Counted from the first letter of the stretch, positions 50,360-59,921 are shown. The stretch: DNA of 64,000 bases from Luteimonas cucumeris (GCF_007830035.1 NZ_VLKN01000005.1:124001-188000), one strand, 5' to 3'. Made by a program: numbers and translations. The notes: a model not told the origin generated them from the letters alone.

Positions 50360-51532
50360 ATGATCGCAGTCCTCGACCACCGCACCACGGCCTATCCCTC
50401 CACCTCCGCATCCGCGGGCGCCCCGCTCAGGCGCACGGTGGTGCTGGCGATATTCGCCGCGTGGACGCTGTTTTCCGTGTACGTCTACAGCCGCTACAGC
50501 CAGCTTGGCGATGCCCAGGCCTACCTCACCGGCGAGTACGGCGAATATGCGCAGGGCCGGACCTTGCTGATCACCCGCGTCGCCAGTGGCCTGCGGGCAA
50601 TGCTCGGTGCCGACCTGCTGGTGCACCTGGCCTTCTCGATGTTCGCCGCCAGCGGCGTCTGCTACCTGATCGCACAGGGCGACATCCGCGGCCGCTACCG
50701 TTGGCCGCTGCTGGCGATCCTGCTCAATCCCAATTTCGGCGTATGGGCGTCGGTGACCGGACGCGAGTCCATTTTCGTGGGCCTGCTCGCCTATTTCATG
50801 GGTGCGGTGCTGGGCCATCATCGCCGGCATCGCATTGCGCACGTGCTGATCGCGCCGTTGTGCGTGGCCGGCATGATCTACATCCGCGCGCCGTTCGGCA
50901 TCGGCATCGCGCTGTTCTACCTGGTGTACCTGCTGTATGCGTGGGGGCCACGGCTGCGGTTGAGCATCGGTGTGCAGGCGGTATTCTTCCTGGCGCTGGC
51001 GACGTTGGCACTGGCGTTCGCCTGGCCGTACATCGACGGCTACATCAGCAACGAGATCCTGCCGCTTGCGCAGAGCTATTTCACCGTCGCCTCGACCACC
51101 ACCCGCACCTGGGTCGACCTGCACACGGCTGGCGACCTGCTGGCCGGCCTGTGGTGGATATTGCCGTTGTCGCTGATCGGCCCGACGCCTGCGGAAGTGC
51201 TCGCGCGGCCGGTGATGCTGCCATTCCTGCTGGCGGGGCTGGTGGTGTTCGGCCTGTTGCTGCATTCGATATACGTGGCCATGTTCAAGGCGCCGCGTGG
51301 CCCCACCCGAGGAATCCTGCTGCTGGGATGGCTGCCGGCAATGCTGGTGATCCTGGTGTCGTACGCGCCGTTCGGCATCTACAACCCGGGCAGCGGCATA
51401 CGCTATGCATCGTGTTTCCTGCTGTTCGTGATTTTTCCCGCGCTGCTGGTGCGCGCTGCCGCGCACGCCGGAACAACTACGCGGGATACCGGCGACGGTT
51501 CCATTTCGCGGACAACGATGCGCGCATCATGA
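50360..51532 (+). CDS. Polytopic membrane protein, candidate polysaccharide polymerase (Wzy)
   Basis: A 390-residue protein with 9-11 hydrophobic helices and a hydrophilic loop near residues 45-75 (SRYSQLGDAQAYLTGEYGEYAQG). No sequence family is certain; EpsG- or Wzy-like proteins have this size, low conservation and a DxxxYL-type motif after the first helix. Its place between the flippase and a glycosyltransferase, with no other polymerase candidate in the locus, supports assignment as Wzy by elimination. ATG 50360 lies about 115 bp after the flippase. Confidence 0.6.
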   Translation: MIAVLDHRTTAYPSTSASAGAPLRRTVVLAIFAAWTLFSVYVYSRYSQLGDAQAYLTGEYGEYAQGRTLLITRVASGLRAMLGADLLVHLAFSMFAASGVCYLIAQGDIRGRYRWPLLAILLNPNFGVWASVTGRESIFVGLLAYFMGAVLGHHRRHRIAHVLIAPLCVAGMIYIRAPFGIGIALFYLVYLLYAWGPRLRLSIGVQAVFFLALATLALAFAWPYIDGYISNEILPLAQSYFTVASTTTRTWVDLHTAGDLLAGLWWILPLSLIGPTPAEVLARPVMLPFLLAGLVVFGLLLHSIYVAMFKAPRGPTRGILLLGWLPAMLVILVSYAPFGIYNPGSGIRYASCFLLFVIFPALLVRAAAHAGTTTRDTGDGSISRTTMRAS

Positions 51533-51647
51533 TGCCGGCTTTATCTTGTTGAACCGCGCACAACATGACTGCGACGCCAAGCGCATCCACGACTTTCCTG
51601 CCGACTGTGGCCGCTAGAATCGAGTTGTTTCCATAGTCGGCTCGGGA

Positions 51648-52820
51648 ATGAAGATCGCCTTCTTCGCAAATACCGATTGGTATCTGTACAACTTCAGGCT
51701 GTCGACCGCATTGCGGCTGCGAGCGCTCGGCGCCGAGGTCATGATGCTGTCTCCGCCCGGGGATTTCGGTGCGCGCTTCGCCGATCATGGCATCGCCTGG
51801 CGGACGTTGCCCATGGACCGCAGCAGCCTGGATCCGCTGCGCGAGACGCTGCTTCTGCGCGCCCTGGTGCGATTGCTGACCACCGAGCGCCCCGACCTGC
51901 TGCACAACTTCACGGTGAAATGCGCGGTGTACGGTGCACTGGCCGCGCGCATGGCCAAGGTGCCGGCGGTGGTCAACGCCGTGGCCGGCATGGGTTACGT
52001 GTTCACCAGCCAGCGCATGAAAGCGCGCGCGCTGCGGCCGGTGGTCAGCGACCTGATGCGGCGCACGCTTGGGCACGGCAATTCGCGCGTCATCCTGCAG
52101 AACCCGGACGATGTCGGCACGTTCACCGCGCTGCGCCTGTCGCCACCGGACAAGATCCGGCTGATCCGCAGTTCAGGCGTCGATACCGAACGTTTTTCTC
52201 CGGCGCCGCGCGATGCGCAGGCGCGACGCCCGTTGCGGGTGCTGCTCGCGGCACGACTGCTGTGGGAAAAGGGGATAGGCGAGTTCGCCGAGGCGGCCTC
52301 GCTGATGCGCCAGCAAGGCCGTGACATTGAATTCCTGCTCGCGGGCATGCCTGATCCCGGCAACCCGCGTTCAGTGCCGCGCGCCGATGTCGAGCGCTGG
52401 CAGCAGCAGGGCATGCTGACCTGGCTGGGCCATGTCGAGGACATGTCCACGCTGATGCGCCAGGTCGATGTGATGGCGCTGCCCAGCTACTACCGCGAAG
52501 GCGTGCCGAAAAGCCTGATCGAAGGTGCGGCCAGCGGATTGGCGCTGGTCACCACCGATCTGCCGGGCTGTCGCGAAGTGGTGAGCGAAGATGGCGTCGA
52601 CGGCCTGCATGTCGCGCCGCGCAGTGCGGAATCTTTGGCCGCCGCGCTGGCGCGCCTGGACGACGATCGTCCGTTGCTGCAGCGGCTGGCGAGCCGTGCG
52701 CGCGATCGCGCATTGCAGCACTTCGATCATCGCAATGTCATCCGGGAAACGATCGACGTCTACAACGAACTGCTGCGCATGCCGCTGCACAATGGCGAAC
52801 TCGTCGGAGCGTCCCGATGA
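51648..52820 (+). CDS. GT4-family glycosyltransferase of the EPS locus
   Basis: A 390-residue GT-B enzyme, close to the GT4 glycosyltransferases of N-acetylgalactosamine and related sugars. The acceptor domain is MKIAFFANTDWYLYNFRLS with LLHNFTVKCAVYGALAAR; the donor domain begins at RVLLAARLLWEKGI and has the E-x7-E region LPSYYREGVPKSLIEGAASGLALV. It is the only recognisable glycosyltransferase in the locus besides the initiating WecA-like enzyme, so the repeat may be only two sugars unless other genes lie elsewhere. Confidence 0.92.
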   Translation: MKIAFFANTDWYLYNFRLSTALRLRALGAEVMMLSPPGDFGARFADHGIAWRTLPMDRSSLDPLRETLLLRALVRLLTTERPDLLHNFTVKCAVYGALAARMAKVPAVVNAVAGMGYVFTSQRMKARALRPVVSDLMRRTLGHGNSRVILQNPDDVGTFTALRLSPPDKIRLIRSSGVDTERFSPAPRDAQARRPLRVLLAARLLWEKGIGEFAEAASLMRQQGRDIEFLLAGMPDPGNPRSVPRADVERWQQQGMLTWLGHVEDMSTLMRQVDVMALPSYYREGVPKSLIEGAASGLALVTTDLPGCREVVSEDGVDGLHVAPRSAESLAAALARLDDDRPLLQRLASRARDRALQHFDHRNVIRETIDVYNELLRMPLHNGELVGASR

Positions 52821-52882
52821 GGAACGCACGCCACCATCGCTCCCGCGCACGCCTGGCGCGTCGATAGCCGAAGCACACGCCG

Positions 52883-53635
52883 ATGCTGCCGTCGATCCAG
52901 GACCTCGTCGTCTCGCTGACCTATCCGCCAACCCTGTCGGCCTGGCTGCTGGCCTGCGCGGGCGCATGCCTGCTGCTGCGCCTGCGCGCGGCTGCGGCCA
53001 CGATCGCGGCCGTCGCGCTGGCGTGGTCGCTGACCTGGTCGATTCCGCAGGCTTCGGACTGGTTGCGCGGCCGCCTGGAATCGCGTTATCCGGTCGTGGC
53101 CGAGGCGACGCTGCCGCAGACCGATGCGATCGTCGTCCTCGGCGGCGGGCACTATGGCTGGGTCGAGCGTCCGGGCATCCGCATCGAGCAACTTGAAAAC
53201 AGCCGGATCGCGGCGGGCGCGCGCGCCTGGCTGAGCGGACGCGCGCCGATCGTCATTCTTTCCGGCGGCGGCGCACCCGGCGACAGCGAAGCGAGCACGA
53301 TGGCCACTGCGATCGCCAGACTGGGTGTGCCGCGATCGGCGCTGATCCTGGAAGAACGCAGCCGCGATACGCGCGACAACGCTTTGTTCACCGCCGCGCT
53401 TGCCGAACGTCGCGGCATGCGCCGCGTGCTGCTGGTCACTTCGTCGCTGCACATGCCGCGCGCAAGCCTGTTGTTTCGTCAGGCCGGCGTCGACATCGTG
53501 CCGGTGCCGGTGCCCGAACGCGCTACGCGCGCTGAATGGCACGATCGCTGGCTGCCATCGTTCGGCGCGCTATGGCGCAGCGGTCGCGCCTGGAAGGAAT
53601 ACGCAGGACTGCTGGCGGCGCATTTACGGAAATGA
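52883..53635 (+). CDS. DUF218 (YdcF/SanA/ElyC-like) envelope protein
   Basis: A 250-residue protein with two N-terminal hydrophobic segments (about 18-34 and 38-55) and a DUF218 domain: TDAIVVLGGGHYGW, IVILSGGGAPGDSEAS, SRDTRDNALF and VLLVTSSLHMPRA. Family members ElyC and SanA affect peptidoglycan and undecaprenyl-lipid use; their reaction is not established. Its place between the GT4 and wza genes suggests it supports lipid-carrier turnover during polymer export. Confidence 0.9.
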   Translation: MLPSIQDLVVSLTYPPTLSAWLLACAGACLLLRLRAAAATIAAVALAWSLTWSIPQASDWLRGRLESRYPVVAEATLPQTDAIVVLGGGHYGWVERPGIRIEQLENSRIAAGARAWLSGRAPIVILSGGGAPGDSEASTMATAIARLGVPRSALILEERSRDTRDNALFTAALAERRGMRRVLLVTSSLHMPRASLLFRQAGVDIVPVPVPERATRAEWHDRWLPSFGALWRSGRAWKEYAGLLAAHLRK

Positions 53636-53841
53636 ACACGCGAAGCACTGTTGATTTCGATGAACGTTCGCAGACCGATGCGCGCATTCCTCACGTTGTT
53701 GATGCAGTCGGCGCACTAGTCTGCGTACGCGGAACAAAGGCAGTGACGCGCAGTCGCGCTTGCAACGCAGTTGTCTGCGAAGCGCACCGATACGGCGCAA
53801 ATCACCGCAAGGAGGTGCGGGAGTCGACGCCGAAACAGCGG

Positions 53842-54960
53842 ATGCGGTCCGCGAGCATGAGGACGGCCACATTGAACACATTGATCCGGATTTGCGCGGT
53901 AGCCATTGTGATCATCATCAGCGGGTGCGCGGGCCAGCAGATGAACATGCGCTCGGCCGCGAGCAGCGAGCAGGTGCAGGAGGGCGGCGTCGCGATGGTG
54001 CCGATCACGGCGCAACTGGTCGCCGGGGAACGTCCCCTGCAGAGCCTGCCGCCGGAATTGGCCAGCTATCAGCCCCAGGTCTATCGCATCCACCCGGGCG
54101 ACACGATCCTGGTCACGGTGTGGGATCACCCGGAACTGACCACGCCTGCCGGCAATCAGCAGCAGGCCGTGACCAACGGTCGCATGGTGCAGCCGGACGG
54201 CAGTTTCTTCTATCCGTATGCCGGCAAGTTCAAGGCCGCCGGCATGACCATCGAGGAACTGCGCAGCACGCTGTCGAGCAAGCTCGCGCAGTACCTGCGC
54301 GAACCCAAGGTCGACGTCAACGTGGTCGGCTACGGCAGCCGCGTGGCGCTGCAGGGTGCGTTCGAGGACACGACGCCGCAGGAAGTCACCACCGTGCCGC
54401 TGACGCTGGCGCAGGCGATCGGCAAGGCGCGCATCGATGCCGAGCAGGCGGACCTGTCCGGACTGGTGCTCACCCGCGACAACCGCAACTACAAGCTTGA
54501 CCTGGATGCCTTGAATCGCAATGGCGACGTCGCACCGGACATCTACCTGAAGCCTGGCGACCATATCTTCCTGCCGTTCAACGATCGCAAGGAGGTCTAT
54601 GTGATCGGCGAGGTGCTGCGCCCGCAGGCGATCAATTTCAAGACCACCGACATGTCGCTGACGCAGGCGCTCGGTCGCACCGGCGGCCTGAATCCGGTCA
54701 CGTCAAAAGGCAGCGCGGTCTACGTGATCCGCGGCATCGACGAGATGAAGCGCACGCCGGCGACGGTGTACCACCTCGATGCGAAGTCGCCGGTTGCGTT
54801 CACGCTGGCGGATCGTTTCTCGCTGCAGCCCGGCGACGTGGTTTGGGTCGGGCCGGCCGGCGTCACGCGCTGGAACCGCTTCCTGTCGCAGCTGTTGCCG
54901 CTGTCCGGGCTGATCAGCAACGCGGCGGCGGCCGAGTACAACATCGGTCGTCCGGACTGA
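53842..54960 (+). CDS. Wza-type outer membrane polysaccharide export lipoprotein
   Basis: A 372-residue lipoprotein; the signal ends at ISGC with lipidated C29. The Poly_export domain starts YRIHPGDTILVTVWDHPEL, and SLBB domains follow (VVGYGSRVALQGAF, VYVIGEVLRPQAINFK). The C-terminus (RWNRFLSQLLPLSGLI) is the amphipathic helix that forms the outer-membrane pore in Wza. ATG 53842 is used; a strong GGAGGTG lies 30 bp upstream without a matching start, and ATG 53857 is an alternative. It exports the polymer with the Wzc-type kinase. Confidence 0.94.
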   Translation: MRSASMRTATLNTLIRICAVAIVIIISGCAGQQMNMRSAASSEQVQEGGVAMVPITAQLVAGERPLQSLPPELASYQPQVYRIHPGDTILVTVWDHPELTTPAGNQQQAVTNGRMVQPDGSFFYPYAGKFKAAGMTIEELRSTLSSKLAQYLREPKVDVNVVGYGSRVALQGAFEDTTPQEVTTVPLTLAQAIGKARIDAEQADLSGLVLTRDNRNYKLDLDALNRNGDVAPDIYLKPGDHIFLPFNDRKEVYVIGEVLRPQAINFKTTDMSLTQALGRTGGLNPVTSKGSAVYVIRGIDEMKRTPATVYHLDAKSPVAFTLADRFSLQPGDVVWVGPAGVTRWNRFLSQLLPLSGLISNAAAAEYNIGRPD

Positions 54961-55027
54961 GCATTGCTGGCAGCCACGTACGGACGCGACGCAGCGGTCG
55001 CAGCCTTTGAGATGAGCACGCGGCACG

Positions 55028-55054
55028 GTGCGCTCCCGACCTGATGGAGCGCAC
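55028..55054 (+). promoter_or_regulatory. Hairpin covering the ribosome-binding site of the next gene
   Basis: GTGCGCTCC (55028-55036) and GGAGCGCAC (55046-55054) pair perfectly over 9 bp. The GGAG in the second arm is the Shine-Dalgarno sequence of the gene starting at 55057, so folding would hide it. Confidence 0.6.
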
Positions 55055-55056
55055 CG

Positions 55057-55380
55057 ATGCCCGCCTTCACCGCCACTTCCGCACAACGCCCGTCGCATGC
55101 CGTCGATCCGCGCCTGGAGCAGGCGCTGCGGCAGACCGTGCTGATCGGGGTCGTCGCGGTGCTGCTGCTGCCGGCCGCGCGCGGCCACAATGCCTGGTTG
55201 GGCTGGATGCCCCTGTGGCTGCTAGGCATGCCACTGACCGCCTGGTGGGCCTTGCACCGGTTCCGTCTGCCGCGTCGGACGCTGCCGCCGGCGATCCGTG
55301 CGCGCCGCCGTCGCCCCCGCGTGCAAGCCAGGCGCAGGACGCTGCCGGGCCGTCCAGGGCGGTTGCCGCAGGCCGCCTGA
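55057..55380 (+). CDS. Small membrane protein with basic C-terminus (107 aa)
   Basis: A 107-residue protein with two hydrophobic segments (about 28-40 LIGVVAVLLLPAA and 47-64 AWLGWMPLWLLGMPLTAWW) and an Arg-rich C-terminal tail (residues 70-103 include RARRRRPRVQARRRTL). The ATG has GGAG eight bases upstream, within a hairpin. No family recognised. It stands between the EPS locus and the peptidase genes on the same strand. Confidence 0.55.
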   Translation: MPAFTATSAQRPSHAVDPRLEQALRQTVLIGVVAVLLLPAARGHNAWLGWMPLWLLGMPLTAWWALHRFRLPRRTLPPAIRARRRRPRVQARRRTLPGRPGRLPQAA

Positions 55381-55480
55381 GCCCGCGCATCCCGGCATGA
55401 CGGCGTCACTTCCGGCACGGCAGGCGCGCCGCGAGGCTGTGCTAGCGTTGCCGGCCAACGTGACCGTTCCGGAGTAGCCG

Positions 55481-57577
55481 ATGTCGTTGTTCACCCACGC
55501 CTGCCTGGTGGCCGGGCTCGCCGCCGCCGGTGGCGCCGTTGCCGCCGACACGCCCACGTCCGATGACCCCTACGCCTGGCTGGAAGGCGTCACCGACACC
55601 AGGGCGCTGGACTGGGTCAAGGCCGAGAACGCCAAGACCGAGGCCGAGCTGGCGGCCACGCCGGAGTTCAGGAAGCTCGAAGGCGAGATCCGCGCCATCC
55701 TCGACTCCGACGCCAAGATCCCGGGCGTGGAAAAGATCGGCGACTACTACTACAACTTCTGGAAGGACGCGCAGCACGAGCGCGGCCTGTGGCGCCGCAC
55801 CACGCTGGAGGAATACCGCAAGCCGCAACCGCGCTGGGAAACGGTGATCGACGTCGACGCGCTGAACGAGGCCGAAGGCGAGAACTGGGTCTGGCACGGC
55901 GCCGACTGCCTGAAGCCGGCCTATGAACGCTGCCTTGTGGCGCTGTCGCGTGGAGGTGCCGACGCCGACGTGACCCGCGAGTTCGACCTCGCGAGCAAGC
56001 AGTGGGTCAAGGACGGCTTCTTCCGCAAGGAGGCCAAGGGCGCGCTGGGCTGGATCGATCAGGACACCGTCTACGTGTTCACCGATTTCGGTCCCGGCAC
56101 GATGACCAGTTCCGGCTACCCGCGCGTGGTCAAGGAATGGAAGCGCGGCACGCCGCTGGAATCGGCGACGCTGGTCTATGAAGGCAAGCCGGACGACATG
56201 TACATCGCCGCGATGCGCGACCACACGCCGGGCTTCGAGCGCGATTTCGTCAGCCGCACGCTGGCGTTCTACAACGACGAACTGTACCTGCGCGGCGATG
56301 GCGGCGGGCTGGACAAGATCGACGCGCCGAATTCGGCCAACAAGTCGGTGCACCGCGAATGGCTGACGCTGGAACTGCGCGAGCCGTGGACGGTCGGCGG
56401 CAGGACCTATGCCGCCGGCTCGCTGCTGGCAGCAAAGTTCGACGACTTCATGGCCGGCAAGCGCGAATTCGACGTGCTGTTCGAGCCGACCGACAAGACC
56501 TCGCTGCAGAGCTACACCTGGACCAGGTCGCATGTGGTGCTGAACGTGCTGGACGACGTCAAGAACCGGCTCAGCGTGCTGACCCCCGGTGCGGAAGGCT
56601 GGAAGAAAAGCGAGTTCACCGGCGCGCCGTCGTTCGGCACGCTGGCGGTGGCCGCGGTCGATGCCGATGAAAGCGACGCCGTCTGGCTGACTGCGACCGA
56701 CTACCTGACCCCGACCACGCTGTCGCTGGTCGAAGTCGGGCAGGTGCCGGAGACGCTGAAGACGATGCCGACGTTCTTCGACAGTTCGAAGCACGTGATC
56801 GAGCAGCATTTCGCCACCAGCAACGACGGCACGCGGGTGCCGTACTTCATCGTCCACCGCAAGGACATGAAGCTCGACGGCAGCAATCCCACGCTGCTGT
56901 ACGGCTACGGCGGCTTCGAGATCTCGCTGACGCCCGGTTATTCCGGTGGCATCGGCAAGGGCTGGCTGGAGAAAGGCGGCGTGTACGTCGTCGCCAACAT
57001 CCGCGGCGGCGGCGAGTACGGCCCGCGCTGGCATCAGGCCGCGCTCAAGGCCAATCGCCACAGGGCCTACGAGGACTTCGCCGCGGTCGCGCAGGACCTG
57101 GTCGCGCGTGGCATCACCTCGGTCAAGCGCCTCGGCATCCAGGGCGGTAGCAACGGCGGGCTGCTGGTGGGCAACATGCTCACCCAGTATCCGGAGTTGT
57201 TCGGCGCGATCGTGGTGCAGGTGCCTCTGCTGGACATGAAGCGTTACAGCCACCTGCTGGCCGGCGCGTCGTGGATGGCCGAGTACGGCGACCCGGACAA
57301 GCCCGAGGAATGGGCCTTCATCAAGACCTTCTCGCCGTACCACCTGTTCGATGCCGGCAAGGACTATCCGCCGACGATCTTCATGACCTCCACCCGCGAC
57401 GACCGCGTCCATCCGGGCCATGCCCGCAAGATGATGGCCAAGATGCAGGCGGCCGGAAAGGACGTGCGCTATTACGAGAACATCGAAGGCGGCCACGGCG
57501 GTGCGGCCAACAACGCACAGAAGGCGCACATGGACGCGTTGGCCTATACCTTCCTGTGGAACGAGTTGAGCAAATAG
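55481..57577 (+). CDS. Prolyl-oligopeptidase-family serine peptidase (S9), secreted
   Basis: A 698-residue S9A-type peptidase with a signal peptide (LVAGLAAAGGAVAA, cleaved near 21). The seven-blade propeller spans roughly 80-420. The hydrolase domain has the catalytic serine S557 in IQGGSNGGLL, Asp in TRDDRVHPGHA and His in EGGHGGAAN. GGNGG-type nucleophile elbow and RGGGEYGPRWH are the prolyl oligopeptidase signature. It cleaves short peptides after Pro or similar residues in the periplasm. A second S9 gene follows after a REP pair. Confidence 0.94.
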   Translation: MSLFTHACLVAGLAAAGGAVAADTPTSDDPYAWLEGVTDTRALDWVKAENAKTEAELAATPEFRKLEGEIRAILDSDAKIPGVEKIGDYYYNFWKDAQHERGLWRRTTLEEYRKPQPRWETVIDVDALNEAEGENWVWHGADCLKPAYERCLVALSRGGADADVTREFDLASKQWVKDGFFRKEAKGALGWIDQDTVYVFTDFGPGTMTSSGYPRVVKEWKRGTPLESATLVYEGKPDDMYIAAMRDHTPGFERDFVSRTLAFYNDELYLRGDGGGLDKIDAPNSANKSVHREWLTLELREPWTVGGRTYAAGSLLAAKFDDFMAGKREFDVLFEPTDKTSLQSYTWTRSHVVLNVLDDVKNRLSVLTPGAEGWKKSEFTGAPSFGTLAVAAVDADESDAVWLTATDYLTPTTLSLVEVGQVPETLKTMPTFFDSSKHVIEQHFATSNDGTRVPYFIVHRKDMKLDGSNPTLLYGYGGFEISLTPGYSGGIGKGWLEKGGVYVVANIRGGGEYGPRWHQAALKANRHRAYEDFAAVAQDLVARGITSVKRLGIQGGSNGGLLVGNMLTQYPELFGAIVVQVPLLDMKRYSHLLAGASWMAEYGDPDKPEEWAFIKTFSPYHLFDAGKDYPPTIFMTSTRDDRVHPGHARKMMAKMQAAGKDVRYYENIEGGHGGAANNAQKAHMDALAYTFLWNELSK

Positions 57578-57586
57578 GATCTTCCA

Positions 57587-57671
57587 CCGTCATCCCGGCG
57601 CAAGCCGGGATCCAGGCTTGATGTCGTCGATCGTGCATGGCACCGGATCCCGGCTTGCGCCGGGGTGGCGA
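57587..57671 (+). repeat. Paired REP element between two S9 peptidase genes
   Basis: Two inverted palindromes: GTCATCCCGGCGCAAGCCGG (start 57590) and, after 25 bp, CCGGATCCCGGCTTGCGCCG (start 57643). The two units are reverse complements of each other, the usual bacterial interspersed mosaic form. The second unit ends about 40 bases before the start codon of the next gene. Confidence 0.88.
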
Positions 57672-57712
57672 CGAAAAAGCAGCGTTGCATTCCGTCCACC
57701 AGGACCCCATCC

Positions 57713-59890
57713 ATGAAGCCGACCCTTCTCCTCTTCGCAAGCCTGACGCTGATGACCCTCAACACCAACGCCGCCGATCTTCCCGCACCGCCCGACGCGG
57801 CGAAGAAGCCTTACGAGGTCAAGGCGCCGTTCGGCGCGACCCGCAGCGACGAGTACTACTGGCTGCGCGACGACAAGCGCAAGAACCCGGAGATGCTCGC
57901 CTATCTCAACGCCGAGAACGCCTACGTCGACGCCTACATGGCGCCGCTCAAGCCGCTGCAGGACAAGCTGTACGAGGAGATCGTGGCGCGCATCAAGCAG
58001 GACGATGCCTCGGTGCCATACCGTGAACGCGGCTACTGGTACTACAGCCGCTTCGAGACCGGACAGGACTATCCGGTGCATGCGCGGCGCAAGGACGGGT
58101 CGGGCGTAGACGTGGCATCGATCCTGAAGGCTAACGAGGCCGGTGACTTCGCCGGCGAGGAGGTCCTGCTCGACGTCAACGCGCTGGCCAAGGGTCATGA
58201 CTACTACAGCGTCGCCAATTACGAGGTGACCCAGGACAATGGCGTGCTGGCCTATGCCAACGACACCAATGGCCGCCGCCAGTACACGATCCATTTCAGG
58301 AACCTCGCCACCGGCGAGACGTACCCGGAACAGATCAAGGGCGTCTCCGGCGATCTGGTCTGGGCCGATGACAACAAGACCCTGCTGTACCTGGAGAACG
58401 ACCCGGAAACCCTGCTCGGCAAGCGGGTCAAGGCGCACGTGCTCGGCACCCCGGTGGCGTCGGACAGGCTGCTGTACGAGGAACCGGACGACAGCTACTA
58501 CGTCGGCATCGCACGCAGCCGCGACGACAAATACATCATGATCCACTCCGGCAGTACGGTTTCGGCCGAAGTGCGCTACGCGCCAGCGGCCGATCCGGTC
58601 GACTTCAAGGTGCTGGCGCCGCGCGAACGCGACGATGAGTACGACGCCGACCATCACGATGGGCGCTGGGTGATCCGCACCAACTCCGGCGGCGCCACCA
58701 ACTTCCGCATCGTCACGGCGCCCAGCGGCTCGACCTCGCGCGGGGACTGGAAGGACTGGGTTGCACACCGCGATGACGTGTTCATCGAGGGTTTCGAACT
58801 GTTCGACGGCTACACCGCCATCGGCGAGCGTTCGCAGGGCCTGGAGCGCGTGCGCGTCCTCAAGGACGACGGCAGCGAGGAATACGTCAAGGCGGACGAG
58901 CCCGCGTATTCGATGGGTCTGGACGTCAATGCCGAGCCGGACACCGACTGGCTGCGCTACAGCTACACCTCGATGACCACGCCGCCGACCACCTACGAGC
59001 TCAACACCAAAACCGGCGAGCGCCGCCAGCTCAAGCAGCAGCCGGTGCTCGGCTACGACCCGTCGAAGTACGCGACCGAGCGCGTCTGGGCAACCGCGCG
59101 TGACGGCACGAAAATCCCGGTGTCGCTGGTCTACAAGAAAGGCTTCGAGAAGAACGGCCAGGCCGCGATGCTGCAGTACGCCTACGGCAGCTACGGCAAT
59201 TCGATGGACCCGGGCTTCAGCCTGACCAATGTCAGCCTGCTCGACCGCGGCATGGTCTATGCGCTGGCCCACATCCGCGGCGGCCAGGAAATGGGCCGCA
59301 AGTGGTACGACGACGGCAAGCTGTTCAACAAGAAGAACACCTTCACCGACTTCATCGACGTCACCGATTTCCTGGTCAAGGAGGGCTATGCGGCGAAGGA
59401 CCGCGTCGCCGCCTATGGCGGCAGCGCCGGCGGCCTGCTGATGGGTGCGATCTCCAACATGGCGCCGGACCGGTACCGCGTGATCCTGTCGCAGGTACCG
59501 TTCGTCGACGTGGTCACCACCATGCTCGATCCGACCATTCCGCTGACCACCAACGAATACGACGAGTGGGGCAATCCGGAACAGAAGGAGTACTACGACT
59601 ACATGCTGTCGTACTCGCCCTACGACAACCTGAAGGCGCAGGCCTATCCGGCGATGTTCGTCGGCACCGGTCTGTGGGATTCGCAGGTGCAGTACTGGGA
59701 ACCGGCCAAATACGTGGCGCGGATGCGCGACCTCGATACTGGCAAGGAGCCGGTGCTGTTCCGCACCAACATGGATGCCGGCCATGGCGGCAAGTCGGGA
59801 CGCTTCCGCAAATACCGTGAGTTGTCGGAGATGTACGCGTTCCTGCTCGACCAGCTTGGCGTGGAAGGCAAGGCGACAGCTGCGAACTGA
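57713..59890 (+). CDS. Oligopeptidase B-type S9 serine peptidase, secreted
   Basis: A 725-residue peptidase with signal peptide (LLLFASLTLMTLNTNA, cleaved near 20). The propeller is preceded by DEYYWLRDDKRKNPEMLAYLNAEN, characteristic of oligopeptidase B, and RYSYTSMTTPPTTYELNT lies at the propeller end. The catalytic set is S571 (AYGGSAGGLLMG), Asp in GTGLWDSQVQYWEP and His in MDAGHGGKS. Oligopeptidase B cleaves after Arg/Lys in short peptides. Cytoplasmic in E. coli, but here exported as in Stenotrophomonas and Xanthomonas. I start it at ATG 57713, after the REP pair. Confidence 0.94.
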   Translation: MKPTLLLFASLTLMTLNTNAADLPAPPDAAKKPYEVKAPFGATRSDEYYWLRDDKRKNPEMLAYLNAENAYVDAYMAPLKPLQDKLYEEIVARIKQDDASVPYRERGYWYYSRFETGQDYPVHARRKDGSGVDVASILKANEAGDFAGEEVLLDVNALAKGHDYYSVANYEVTQDNGVLAYANDTNGRRQYTIHFRNLATGETYPEQIKGVSGDLVWADDNKTLLYLENDPETLLGKRVKAHVLGTPVASDRLLYEEPDDSYYVGIARSRDDKYIMIHSGSTVSAEVRYAPAADPVDFKVLAPRERDDEYDADHHDGRWVIRTNSGGATNFRIVTAPSGSTSRGDWKDWVAHRDDVFIEGFELFDGYTAIGERSQGLERVRVLKDDGSEEYVKADEPAYSMGLDVNAEPDTDWLRYSYTSMTTPPTTYELNTKTGERRQLKQQPVLGYDPSKYATERVWATARDGTKIPVSLVYKKGFEKNGQAAMLQYAYGSYGNSMDPGFSLTNVSLLDRGMVYALAHIRGGQEMGRKWYDDGKLFNKKNTFTDFIDVTDFLVKEGYAAKDRVAAYGGSAGGLLMGAISNMAPDRYRVILSQVPFVDVVTTMLDPTIPLTTNEYDEWGNPEQKEYYDYMLSYSPYDNLKAQAYPAMFVGTGLWDSQVQYWEPAKYVARMRDLDTGKEPVLFRTNMDAGHGGKSGRFRKYRELSEMYAFLLDQLGVEGKATAAN

Positions 59891-59921
59891 GGTTCGCGGC
59901 CGCGCACCACACACACTTCTT

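Noticed and set aside
49181-51466. Minus-strand open frame of 761 codons opposite the flippase and candidate polymerase genes
   Set aside because: Composition is His/Gln/Arg-rich low complexity, as in other shadow frames; the plus-strand genes show coherent membrane helices.
57590-59914. Minus-strand open frame of 774 codons opposite the oligopeptidase B gene
   Set aside because: Mirror frame of a high-GC coding sequence; no ribosome-binding site or domain.
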